Source: AC-37 sp036386455 (GTDB lineage: Bacteria; Actinomycetota; Thermoleophilia; Solirubrobacterales; Thermoleophilaceae). Taken from it: a stretch of 20,932 bases of DNA. The notes beneath the pieces are model-generated. The model was given only the letters and a program-made list of their open reading frames with translations. It was not told where the DNA came from and made no database searches. The stretch is taken from NCBI GenBank assembly GCA_036386455.1, contig DASVVS010000092.1, positions 1 to 20,932 on the forward strand, in the 5' to 3' direction. Shown here piece after piece: positions 1 to 7,504 of the stretch. A program made the position numbers and the translations under genes. Positions within the stretch are counted from its first letter, which is position 1. Each line of letters opens with the position of its first letter.

Positions 1-2169
1 GCCGGGACTCAGCGGCCGGTCCGACGCAGAGGCCATCAGCGCCGCGTGGTGTCGCTCGAGCGACGTGGTCAACCAGCGTGGATCGACCCCCACGACGACC
101 ACGAACAGCGGGAACGCGAGCAGCAGGTGGACGGCCTGGAGCACCTCGACCACGAGCCGCGTCGGGCAGCGGTCGAGGTCGTCCACATACAGGACGATCC
201 GGTCGATCGGCGGCAGCTCGCGGCCCTGCTCGTCACGCGGCACTTCGCCGGGCTCGCGGCGTGACATGAGGTCGCTCAGGCGCTCGAAGTCCCGCTGAAC
301 GGATCCGATCACGCCCAGGTGACGCGCGTAGTGGTCCGACGCCGCGCGCTCCTCCACGAACCGGCGGAGCACGGTTCCGGAGCTGGCCTTCTCGAGCGCG
401 TCGCGCGCCGCCCGCTCCGCCGTCTCCGCCTGCCGGCGCTCCTGCTCGCGCTGGGCGAGCTGCGCTTCGAGCTCGCGCATCTCCATGTCGAGCTGGATCG
501 TGCGGGCCTGCCGCGCCTCGTCGACGCTGTTCAGGAAGCGCGCCACCGGAGCGGCCACGCGCGCGATCGCCACCCCGGCCGTGGCAACCACCGCGAGCAC
601 GGGAAGCACTGCGGCGACGGCCGCGGCGATGAGCGACGAGGCCGCAACCGCGATCGCCACGGCGGCCACGACGGCGAGCACGACCGCGAGCAGCACTAGC
701 GCCAGCCTCCCGGGCCGGGCGCGCAGGTACCGCCAGGCGGCAACCAGCCTGCCGCCCGGCCCGCGGAGCCGGGCGTGCCAGAGAGCGGCCGCCTCCGCGG
801 CCGAGGTGTCTATGCCGAGCGACTGGCTGAGCGAGCTCAGCTCCGTCCTCACGCTCTCGCTCTCGGCCACGGTCGCGGTGATCTGACCGGCTCTGAGCGA
901 CGCGAGCTCGGACTTCTCCCGCCCGCGCCGGTCGGTGAGCCCGGCGACCTCGCGCCCGACCTCCTCCTTGTGCTCGCGGGCCTCGCGCTCCGCGCGGCGT
1001 GCCCTGGCCAGGGCCTCCTCGCTGATTCGCAGGTTCTCGAGCAGGTTCTCGGTGGCCTGGCGCTCGGCATCCTCCCCGTTGCGCCCGTGGTTCGCCAGCT
1101 CCTCGAAGATTCGCGCGACCAGGCTCGCCCACAGGTTCGCGTCGATGTAGTGCCACGCGTTGAACGTGATCTGCACGACGTTCGAGCAGTAGGTCTCCGG
1201 GTCGTCCCGCCCAAGGCTCTCGATCCGCTCGCGCATCCGGGCCATGAAGAAGCTCTTGCCGGTGCCCCAGCGCCCGAACAGCCCGACCGACAGCGGCGGC
1301 TCGTTGCTCCGGGTGGCGAGCACGGCGGACAGCGCCGCCACGTCCGTCTCGATTCCGAGCAGGTCATGACCGGTCACGCTGTCGGGTGCGTAGCCCGCGA
1401 GCACCGTGCCCTCCAGCGCGTCACGGAGCGCGCGTCCGGTGTCGTTCAGCAGGAGCCGGACCGGCTCCTCGATCTCATCCTCTATCTCCTGGAGCAGCCC
1501 CGTCTCGGCCATCCACCGCCCGAGCGGACGGTCGACGAGCGCCACGCCGACGACGAGGAGGCGTGCGTGGAGCACATTCGCCTGACCTTGGTCGAGCAGC
1601 CCCAGCACCGCGACGATCCACTCGTCCGCCGAGCGACGATCCGCATCCGGGGGCATCGCCTTCAGAATCTCGTCGTCCGCGGCCGCCCGCCGCGCCGGGT
1701 CGGGGTGACCCCTGAGCAGGCGGGCCGCGACCTCGTACGCCGTGACCGGCTCGATCATGACCCTCCGCGCCCGCTGGACGGAGTTGGTCAGTGGGATCGA
1801 CGCAGCCGGCTCGCCCTCCGTGAGGCTCCGGATCGTCTCCACGAGCTCGTCGAACGGTCCCTCGCGCTCGATCAAGACGCGCGCCGCGGGAAGCCCCGGC
1901 GCGTAACGGGCGGCGGCGTCCACAAACACCGCGACCTTCGGCCCCGGACGCGCCAGGAGGTCGAGCATCGGCGGGTACGGCGGATCGGAGATGAGCACCG
2001 CGAGCAGCATGGGCGCGGGCAGTGTCCCCACCTCCAGCTCGTGCAACGCAACAAAGAGCGGCGGCGCGAGACCGGCGTCCGTCATGCTCGCCGCGACGCG
2101 CATTGCGAGGTCGCGGTCCTCGTCGCCCTCGTACACGATGCCCACCGGCCGAAACTGGCTCTCAGCCAT
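1..2169 (-). CDS. KAP-family P-loop NTPase with Rossmann/TIR-like N-terminus (partial, C-terminus outside window)
   Basis: The frame is open without a stop from an ATG at 2169 to the left edge, giving 723 codons. Walker A is GRWGTGKS at residues 299-306. Walker B is VDDLDRC at about 662-668, preceded by hydrophobic ILY. Between them lie Arg/Glu-rich stretches likely to form coiled coils (about 365-470 and 560-610) flanking two adjacent hydrophobic helices at about 489-545. This distant Walker A/B pair with an inserted transmembrane hairpin is characteristic of KAP NTPases (Kidins220/ARMS and PifA type), which are membrane-attached with a cytoplasmic ATPase. Residues 9-118 alternate strands and helices (VGIVYEG, helix, LFVAL, LLAVLISD, KVAVFVD, helix), like a TIR or Rossmann fold; that reading is inference. 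Residues 119-285 look helical. A TAGCAT box 7 nt upstream suggests its own leaderless transcript. The KAP assignment is firm; the role, possibly defence or signalling, is not. Confidence 0.88.
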   Translation of the reverse strand, partial: MAESQFRPVGIVYEGDEDRDLAMRVAASMTDAGLAPPLFVALHELEVGTLPAPMLLAVLISDPPYPPMLDLLARPGPKVAVFVDAAARYAPGLPAARVLIEREGPFDELVETIRSLTEGEPAASIPLTNSVQRARRVMIEPVTAYEVAARLLRGHPDPARRAAADDEILKAMPPDADRRSADEWIVAVLGLLDQGQANVLHARLLVVGVALVDRPLGRWMAETGLLQEIEDEIEEPVRLLLNDTGRALRDALEGTVLAGYAPDSVTGHDLLGIETDVAALSAVLATRSNEPPLSVGLFGRWGTGKSFFMARMRERIESLGRDDPETYCSNVVQITFNAWHYIDANLWASLVARIFEELANHGRNGEDAERQATENLLENLRISEEALARARRAEREAREHKEEVGREVAGLTDRRGREKSELASLRAGQITATVAESESVRTELSSLSQSLGIDTSAAEAAALWHARLRGPGGRLVAAWRYLRARPGRLALVLLAVVLAVVAAVAIAVAASSLIAAAVAAVLPVLAVVATAGVAIARVAAPVARFLNSVDEARQARTIQLDMEMRELEAQLAQREQERRQAETAERAARDALEKASSGTVLRRFVEERAASDHYARHLGVIGSVQRDFERLSDLMSRREPGEVPRDEQGRELPPIDRIVLYVDDLDRCPTRLVVEVLQAVHLLLAFPLFVVVVGVDPRWLTTSLERHHAALMASASDRPLSPG

Positions 2170-2176
2170 GGGGGCG

Positions 2177-2182
2177 ATGCTA
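2177..2182 (-). promoter_or_regulatory. Putative leaderless -10 box (TAGCAT) of the KAP NTPase gene
   Basis: On the minus strand TAGCAT fits the actinobacterial TAnnnT -10 consensus and is followed by 7 nt and then the ATG at 2169. No Shine-Dalgarno sequence fits in that gap, which supports a leaderless transcript independent of the upstream secreted-protein gene that ends 45 nt away. No convincing -35 element is seen. Confidence 0.5.
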
Positions 2183-2214
2183 AATGTCAGCGCACCGCAG
2201 TGGGCACGCGCGCG

Positions 2215-5200
2215 TTACCTCTTCGCCCGCTTGACCTTCTCGCAGCCCTTGACCTTGTCGGCCTTGTCGACCGACGCCGAGTCCTTCTTGCCGGCGCCGC
2301 AGTCGACGGTCTCCTTCTTGCCGTTCTTGGCGTCGACCGTGTCGTCGCCGGCGCCGCCCTTGTAGGTGTTCACGTCGGCGCCGCCGGTCAGCCTGTCGTT
2401 GCCGGCGCCGCCGTCGAGCGAGTCGCGGCCCCTGCCACCCGCGAGGGTGTCGTTGCCGCCGCCGCCGAAGAGCTTGTCGGCGCCGTCGTCGCCGGAGATC
2501 CTGTCGTTGCCGCCCGCGCCGTAGAGCGCGTCGTTGCCGGCGCCGCCGTTGAGCGTGTCGTTGCCGCCCGCGGTCTGCGCCGCGCTCAGCTTGGCCTTCA
2601 CGTCGCAGAGGTCGCCGAACACGACGTCGTCGCCGCCGAGCGCGTTGATCGTGTCGTTGCCGAGCAGCCCGCAGATCGTCTCCCCCACTCCGGTCGCGTC
2701 GAGCGAGTCGTTCGAGTTGGTCGAGCCGAACGGGCCGGGGACGCTGGGGTCGGCGGGAGCGGGGTCGGTCGCGTCGGGCACGCCGTCGCCGTCCGAGTCC
2801 GCCGCGGGCGGCGGGGGCGGAGGCGGCGGGCTCTGCGCGTCCGCGCCGCTGCAGTCCTCGTCGACGCCGTTGCCGGGCACCTCGGCCGCGCCGGGCTTCA
2901 CGCGCGCGTCACGGTCGTTGCAGTCGGTGGGCGGGGAGACGCCGTCGCCGTCGTCGTCGACGACCTTCACGAAGACCGCGATCACGCTGCGCGCCTGAAT
3001 GACCGAGAGCTGACAGGTCGGCGACGTGCCGGAGCAGTCGCCGCTCCAGCCGCTGAAGCGCGAGCCGGGGGCCGGCGTGGCGGTGAGCGTCACGGAGGTG
3101 CCGTGGTCGAGGCTCTCGGAGCAGTCGGCGCCGCAGTCAATGCCGCCGCCGCTGACGGTGCCCGCGCCGGCCTTGGTGACCGACAGGGTGAGCCGCGCCA
3201 CGAAGGCCACGGTCACGGTGCGCGCCTGGCTCATCGTCACCTGGCAGGTCGTGCCGCTGCAGCTCTCGGTGCCCGCGCCGCTCCAGCCGCCCAGGCGCGA
3301 GCTGCCCGACGGCGCCGCGGTGAGCGTGACGACGGCGCCCAGGTCGTAGACCTCGTCGCAATCGCTGCCACAGGAGATCCCGGGGGCGCTCACGCTGCCC
3401 GCGCCCGTCCCGGTCCGGACCACCGCGAGTGCGCGCAGCTGCGCGAAGGTGGCCGTCACGTTGCGCGCGGCGCTCATCGTGACCTCGCAGGTGCCGGTGC
3501 CCGAGCAGCCCTCGCCGCTCCAGCCGACGAAGCGCGAGCCCGCCGCGGGGGTCGCGCTGAGCGTGACCACGGTGCCCTGGTCGAGGGTCTCGCCGCAGTC
3601 GGTGCCGCAGTCGATCCCGTTGCCGGTCACGGTGCCGAACCCGCTGCCGCCCTTGGCGACGGAGAGCTCGTGGCGCCGGACGAACGTGGCCGTGACGTTG
3701 CGCGCCGCGCTCATCGTGACCTCGCAGGTGCCGATGCCCGAGCAGCCCTCGCCGCTCCAGCCGCCGAAGCGCGAGCCGGTCGCGGGGGCCGCGGTCAGGG
3801 TGACCGTCGAGCCCTCGTCGTATGCCTGCTCGCAGCCGCTGCCGCAGTCGATTCCGGCCGGGGCGCTCGTGACGCCACCCGCGCCGCTGCCGCTCTTGGT
3901 CACGGCGAGCACGTGCTGCTTGACGAACGTGGCGGTCACACCGCGCGCCTGGCTGACCGTGACCGCGCAGGTCGTGCCGCTGCAGCTCTCGGTGCCGGCG
4001 CCGCTCCAGCCGCCGAAGCGCGAGCCGGCCTCGGGCGCCGCGGTGAGCGTGACCACGGTGCCCTCGGGGTAGAGCCCGTCGCAGTCGTCGGCGCAGTCGA
4101 TGCCCGCCGGAGCGCTCGTGACCTTGCCGGCGCCGCTGCCGGTCCTCGTCACGGTGAGGGCGTGGTGGATCACCACGACCAGCCTCGCCGCGCCGGGCGG
4201 GCCCGCGGAGTAGTCCGCGTCGTAGCCGCGGTTGCCGCCGGCCATCGTGCCGGTCTCGGTCGCGAAGGCGCCGCTGAGCGCGCCGGCCGACGTGACGAAC
4301 GTGAAGACGTCGCTGTCGGCCGGGGTGATGCCCCCGCCGTCGATGTCCAGCGTTCCGTCGAGGGCCGCCGCGCCGCCGACGGCGAGCCGGTCGTGGTCCG
4401 CGCCGGGGGTGGTGCCGTCGACGTCGATGCGAAGCTTGCCGTTCGGGCCCTGCGTGTAGTCGCCGGTCACGGTGAGCTCGCCCGGTGCGCCGGCGCCGGG
4501 GCTCACGGTGCCGCCGCCGTTCTCGAGCGGGCCGTTCACCTGGCCGGTGGCGGCGAGCATGCCCCCCTGCAGGTCGAGCTTGCCGGCGGGCAGGTCGAGC
4601 TGGCCCTGGAGCGCGAGCGTGCCCCCGGTCTGCACGAGGTCTGAGGCACTCATCGTCACCTGGACGCCGTCCCACACCTCGAGGAAGCCGGCGTTCGTGA
4701 GCTGCGAGTCGATCGTGGTCGCGTGACCCAGGCTGACCGTGCCGGTGGTCGTGTTGGCGAGCGTGCCGACGTCGCTGACCGAGCGCGACCCGGCGCCGGA
4801 CCCGACCGCACGCGAGCGCAGCGTCCCGCTGTTGGTCAGGGTCCTGTCGCCCAGGTCGAGCGTCGCTTCCCCGTTGTCGCCCGCGGTGGAGTTGCTCAGC
4901 ACGATCGTCCCGGCGTTCGTCAGATCCTGCGCGACCGACAGCCTGGCCGGCTGGCCGAAGACGCCGCCGACCACGTTCACGGTCTTTCCGGCGGCCACGT
5001 CGGAGACGAGGAAGCTCGCGCCGCGCGTGGCGTTCACGGTCGAGGCGCCGAGGCCGTCGAGATCGAGCGACTCGGCGGTGGTGGAGATCACCGTGGAGCT
5101 GGTCTCGCCGCCGTTGTGGTGGTAGGTCCCGTTCTGGAGCAGGAGGGTGCCGGTGCCGCCGATCGCGCCGGCGTTCATGTTCAGCTCGTGGCCGCCGGTC

Positions 5201-6471
5201 GAGAGGGCGGTGTGCTGGTTGGTCGCCAGGCCGCCGTTGACCGTGATCGTGCCGGAGTTGGTGAAGCTGAACGCGCCGAGGTTGGTCGCGGTGTTCGACT
5301 CGAGCGTCGCGCCGCCGCCGTTGGCGATCGCGGCGAAGCTGATGGTCCGCGCTCCGCCCGCGCCGGCGAGCGTCCGCACGGTGCCGGCGTTCGTGAGCGT
5401 CCCGCCGAACATGCTGCTGCTGCTCGCGGCGGTGCTGGTGAGCTGGACCGTCGCGCCGGCGGTGACCGTGGCGTCGCCGTCGTTCGCGGTGATGGTCTCG
5501 GGGTCGTCGAGCGTGAGGGCGCCGATGACGTCGAGCCGACCCGTGCCGGTCACGCGCAGGCCGGCGATGGTCTCGCCGCTCGGGAGGGTCACGGTGCCGC
5601 TCGGGATGCAGATCTTGTCGTCCACGTCCGGGTAGCCGTCCGCGTTGGCGTCGACCGAGGGCTCCTCGAAGGTCCAGTTGTTGTCCGTGAAGCTGCCGTC
5701 GCCGCCGTCCCAGGTCGCGCTGCAGAGCTGCACCGGGGCGATGTCGGTGGCGAAGGTGACCTGGTCGCCGATGCCGATGCCCGACTCGTTCGTGGCCACG
5801 AGCTGCGCGCAGTACTCGGTCTCGGGCTCGAGGCCGGTGAGGTTCACGGCGATGCCGTGCGAGGCGTTGTCGATCTGCGTGAGGTTCTGCGGGCTAGTCA
5901 CGTCGAGCGCCGAGCCGCTGGCGCCGTGGCTCTGGCACCACTGGGAGGACATCGGGCCGTAGCGGGCCCAGTACTGCGTGGGGCGCCCGACCGGGTTGAG
6001 GCTGCCGCTGACGCTGGCCGTGGTCGCGCCCGTGGACTGCCCGACGAGCGTCTGGACCGCGGGTGCGCCGGCCGTGAAGCGGACGATCGAACCGCTGCCG
6101 GAGCCGCCCTCGTTCGTCGCCGTGAGCCGGGCGCAGTACTCGGTGCCGCTGGCGAGGCCGCGCAGCTCCACGCTGACCACGTGGTCGGCGGTGTTCGCCT
6201 GGGTCAGGGTCTCGAGCGACGTCTGGCTCCCGGGCGTGCCGGCGGAGCCGGAGGTCTGGCACCACTCCGAGTCGCCGACGTCGTACTGCACGCGGTACTG
6301 AGTCGGACTCCCGAACGGGTTGATGCGGCCGAGCAGCTCGACCGAGGTGGAGTCGACCGACTGGATGCCGAAGGTCCCCACGTCGGGCGGGCTCGGCGCC
6401 TGCGCCGAGGCCGCCGCGGGGAGCGCGGTCACGGCGAGCAGGGAGAGAAGTAGTGCTTTGCGCAGCAGCAT
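2215..6471 (-). CDS. Large secreted modular surface protein: FN3-like, beta-solenoid, InlB repeats, MopE motif, RTX repeats
   Basis: About 1,418 aa from the ATG at 6471; a TTG at 6483 would add 4 residues. The signal peptide is MLLRKALLLSLLAVTALPAA followed by ASAQA. Residues about 26-245 form two FN3-like domains, each with the pattern PTQY...WCQ...EYCA. Residues about 250-765 are low-complexity Gly/Thr/Asn-rich (LTNAGTI, LTNSGTL, GTVSPGAGAPGELTVTGDYT), typical of passenger-like beta-solenoids. Five Cys-containing InlB-type repeats follow (about 768-1168). Next come a MopE-like DDDGDGVSPPTDCND motif ending in NGVDEDCSG, a proline run, a DSDGDGVPDATDP calcium-binding motif, RTX nonapeptides (GGxGxD, about 1300-1375), and a Lys-rich tail with two Cys. 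It is probably an exported, calcium-stabilised adhesin or surface protein. No sorting signal (LPXTG) or type I secretion genes are visible. Domain types are clear; ligand and anchoring are unknown. Confidence 0.9.
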   Translation of the reverse strand: MLLRKALLLSLLAVTALPAAASAQAPSPPDVGTFGIQSVDSTSVELLGRINPFGSPTQYRVQYDVGDSEWCQTSGSAGTPGSQTSLETLTQANTADHVVSVELRGLASGTEYCARLTATNEGGSGSGSIVRFTAGAPAVQTLVGQSTGATTASVSGSLNPVGRPTQYWARYGPMSSQWCQSHGASGSALDVTSPQNLTQIDNASHGIAVNLTGLEPETEYCAQLVATNESGIGIGDQVTFATDIAPVQLCSATWDGGDGSFTDNNWTFEEPSVDANADGYPDVDDKICIPSGTVTLPSGETIAGLRVTGTGRLDVIGALTLDDPETITANDGDATVTAGATVQLTSTAASSSSMFGGTLTNAGTVRTLAGAGGARTISFAAIANGGGATLESNTATNLGAFSFTNSGTITVNGGLATNQHTALSTGGHELNMNAGAIGGTGTLLLQNGTYHHNGGETSSTVISTTAESLDLDGLGASTVNATRGASFLVSDVAAGKTVNVVGGVFGQPARLSVAQDLTNAGTIVLSNSTAGDNGEATLDLGDRTLTNSGTLRSRAVGSGAGSRSVSDVGTLANTTTGTVSLGHATTIDSQLTNAGFLEVWDGVQVTMSASDLVQTGGTLALQGQLDLPAGKLDLQGGMLAATGQVNGPLENGGGTVSPGAGAPGELTVTGDYTQGPNGKLRIDVDGTTPGADHDRLAVGGAAALDGTLDIDGGGITPADSDVFTFVTSAGALSGAFATETGTMAGGNRGYDADYSAGPPGAARLVVVIHHALTVTRTGSGAGKVTSAPAGIDCADDCDGLYPEGTVVTLTAAPEAGSRFGGWSGAGTESCSGTTCAVTVSQARGVTATFVKQHVLAVTKSGSGAGGVTSAPAGIDCGSGCEQAYDEGSTVTLTAAPATGSRFGGWSGEGCSGIGTCEVTMSAARNVTATFVRRHELSVAKGGSGFGTVTGNGIDCGTDCGETLDQGTVVTLSATPAAGSRFVGWSGEGCSGTGTCEVTMSAARNVTATFAQLRALAVVRTGTGAGSVSAPGISCGSDCDEVYDLGAVVTLTAAPSGSSRLGGWSGAGTESCSGTTCQVTMSQARTVTVAFVARLTLSVTKAGAGTVSGGGIDCGADCSESLDHGTSVTLTATPAPGSRFSGWSGDCSGTSPTCQLSVIQARSVIAVFVKVVDDDGDGVSPPTDCNDRDARVKPGAAEVPGNGVDEDCSGADAQSPPPPPPPPAADSDGDGVPDATDPAPADPSVPGPFGSTNSNDSLDATGVGETICGLLGNDTINALGGDDVVFGDLCDVKAKLSAAQTAGGNDTLNGGAGNDALYGAGGNDRISGDDGADKLFGGGGNDTLAGGRGRDSLDGGAGNDRLTGGADVNTYKGGAGDDTVDAKNGKKETVDCGAGKKDSASVDKADKVKGCEKVKRAKR
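2335..2571 (-). repeat. RTX (haemolysin-type) calcium-binding nonapeptide repeats
   Basis: The encoded peptide contains consecutive GGxGxDxLx units such as GGAGNDALY, GAGGNDRIS, GGGGNDTLA, GGAGNDRLT and GGAGDDTVD. At the DNA level this appears as a recurring, diverged 'gtcgttgccgccggcgccgcc' pattern. Such repeats form a parallel beta-roll that binds calcium and folds outside the cell. Confidence 0.9.
2965..4167 (-). repeat. Five tandem InlB-type (divergent B-repeat) domains within the secreted protein
   Basis: Each unit is about 75-80 aa. It starts with a strand such as LTVTRTGSGAG, has a Cys pair in GIDCxxxC, a central VTLTAxPxxGSRFxGWSG, a second Cys pair (CSGxxxC), and ends with ARxVTATF. 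The second Cys pair comes in distinct versions: ESCSGTTC in units 1 and 4, GEGCSG(I/T)GTC in units 2 and 3, and GDCSGTSPTC in unit 5. Four Cys per unit suggests two disulfides, consistent with an extracellular location. Confidence 0.85.
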
Positions 6472-6521
6472 GCGAGGTCTCAAAGGACTCGTTCGGCGGC
6501 TGCGGGGCGGAACTTGACCCG

Positions 6522-6541
6522 GCGGGCGGGTGTTTGCCCGC
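6522..6541. other. GC-rich hairpin between the lysozyme and secreted-protein genes
   Basis: A perfect 6-bp stem (gcgggc/gcccgc) encloses an 8-nt loop. It lies 24 nt beyond the lysozyme stop and could weakly end the cassette transcript. The T run (ctttg) follows the stem only on the plus strand, so it is not a canonical minus-strand intrinsic terminator. Confidence 0.25.
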
Positions 6542-6564
6542 TTTGACGGAGTGCGGCGGCGCGG

Positions 6565-7500
6565 CTAGCGAGCGGTCCAGGTGTCGCGCCAGAGCTCGGC
6601 GTCGACCTGCTCCGTGGGCTTCTTGCCCAGGTAGAGCTGGAGCCAGCGGCATGCGTCCACGGAGTGCGCGCCGAACTCACCGTCGGCGGCGAGGGTGAAG
6701 CCGCGCTCGCGCATCCGCTGCTGCCACTCGCGCACGTCGGCGCCGCTCGTGCCGAACTCGAGCACCCGGCCGGGCCAGCGCGGGGCCTCGCCGGGCTCGT
6801 GCGCGGGCGGCGCGTGCTCGGCCGGGTGCGCCGGCTCGTGCCCGGTGGCGTGCACCGCGGGCCGGCCCTTCGCGAGCTCAGCCAGCTGCTCCGGCGAGCC
6901 GTGGAAGTAGCTCAGGTCCACGTCGCCGCCGATCCCCTGGAGGCGTCCCGCGTCGGTGTACTGCCAGAACGTCCACGTGCGCCACGCGCGCGGCACCTGC
7001 ACGCTCGGCCCGTACTCGGCGATCCACAGCGGGCAGCCCCACGACTCGGTGTAGCCGCCGAGCAGGCTCTTCCAGAACCCGCCCGTGTAGATGATCGGCC
7101 GGCGGCCCGTCTCGTGGTGAACGGTCTCGACCCAGACCCCCGCCCACTCGTGCACCTCCGCCGCGCTCAGACCGGACTGCCACTCGAGGTCGAGCACGGG
7201 CGGGAGGTCGCCCTCGTGGAGCCCGCCGGCGGCGTGCAGCACGCCGAGCATGTGCTCGGCCTCGGCCCGCGCGTGCTCCGCCACCGGCCCGCCCGACTGC
7301 GGCCGCGCGAAGTGGTAGGCGCCGCGGACCAGCCCGGCCTCGTGGATCCCGTGCCAGTTGGCGGCGAAGCGGGGGTCGGTCAGGCTGGTGCCCTCGGTGG
7401 CCTTGGCGAACGCGAACGCCACGTCGTGCGGGCCGTGCGCGCGCACGAGCGACCACTCGATCGCTCCCTGGTACGACGACACGTCGGGGCCGAAGAGCAT
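6565..7500 (-). CDS. GH25 lysozyme (N-acetylmuramidase) with C-terminal peptidoglycan-binding domain
   Basis: 311 aa. Residues 1-200 are a GH25 catalytic domain: GPDVSSYQG with the conserved Asp6, PVLDLEW with Asp104 and the expected acid/base Glu106, RPIIYTGG, and WQYTDAG...GGDVDLSYFHG with Asp193/Asp195. The family cleaves the beta-1,4 bond between MurNAc and GlcNAc. A His/Pro/Glu-rich linker (about 217-240) joins it to a PG_binding_1-like domain at about 243-308 (LEFGTSGADVREWQQRM...DGEFG). There is no signal peptide, as in phage endolysins, which rely on a holin for release. It is the last gene of the mscL cassette, with its ATG 4 nt beyond the stop of the M15 peptidase gene. A phage or domesticated-phage origin is plausible but not proven. 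Confidence 0.93.
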   Translation of the reverse strand: MLFGPDVSSYQGAIEWSLVRAHGPHDVAFAFAKATEGTSLTDPRFAANWHGIHEAGLVRGAYHFARPQSGGPVAEHARAEAEHMLGVLHAAGGLHEGDLPPVLDLEWQSGLSAAEVHEWAGVWVETVHHETGRRPIIYTGGFWKSLLGGYTESWGCPLWIAEYGPSVQVPRAWRTWTFWQYTDAGRLQGIGGDVDLSYFHGSPEQLAELAKGRPAVHATGHEPAHPAEHAPPAHEPGEAPRWPGRVLEFGTSGADVREWQQRMRERGFTLAADGEFGAHSVDACRWLQLYLGKKPTEQVDAELWRDTWTAR

Positions 7501-7504
7501 GCGA

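Noticed and set aside
233..1156. 307-residue minus-strand frame overlapping the KAP gene
   Set aside because: Arg/Gly/Ala-rich frame shadow; the KAP frame at the same place has coiled coils, membrane helices and Walker motifs.
2335..2571. CRISPR-like periodicity in the secreted-protein gene
   Set aside because: The roughly 27-nt periodicity is in-frame coding for RTX nonapeptides, with no unique spacers.
775..4644. 1,289-residue plus-strand open frame
   Set aside because: Arg/Ala/Gly/Val-biased and antisense to the KAP NTPase and secreted-protein genes. It has no domain pattern and arises because GC-rich DNA lacks stops in the opposite frame.
4723..6453. 576-residue plus-strand open frame opposite the secreted protein
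   Set aside because: Compositionally biased shadow; the minus strand carries a signal peptide and recognisable repeats.
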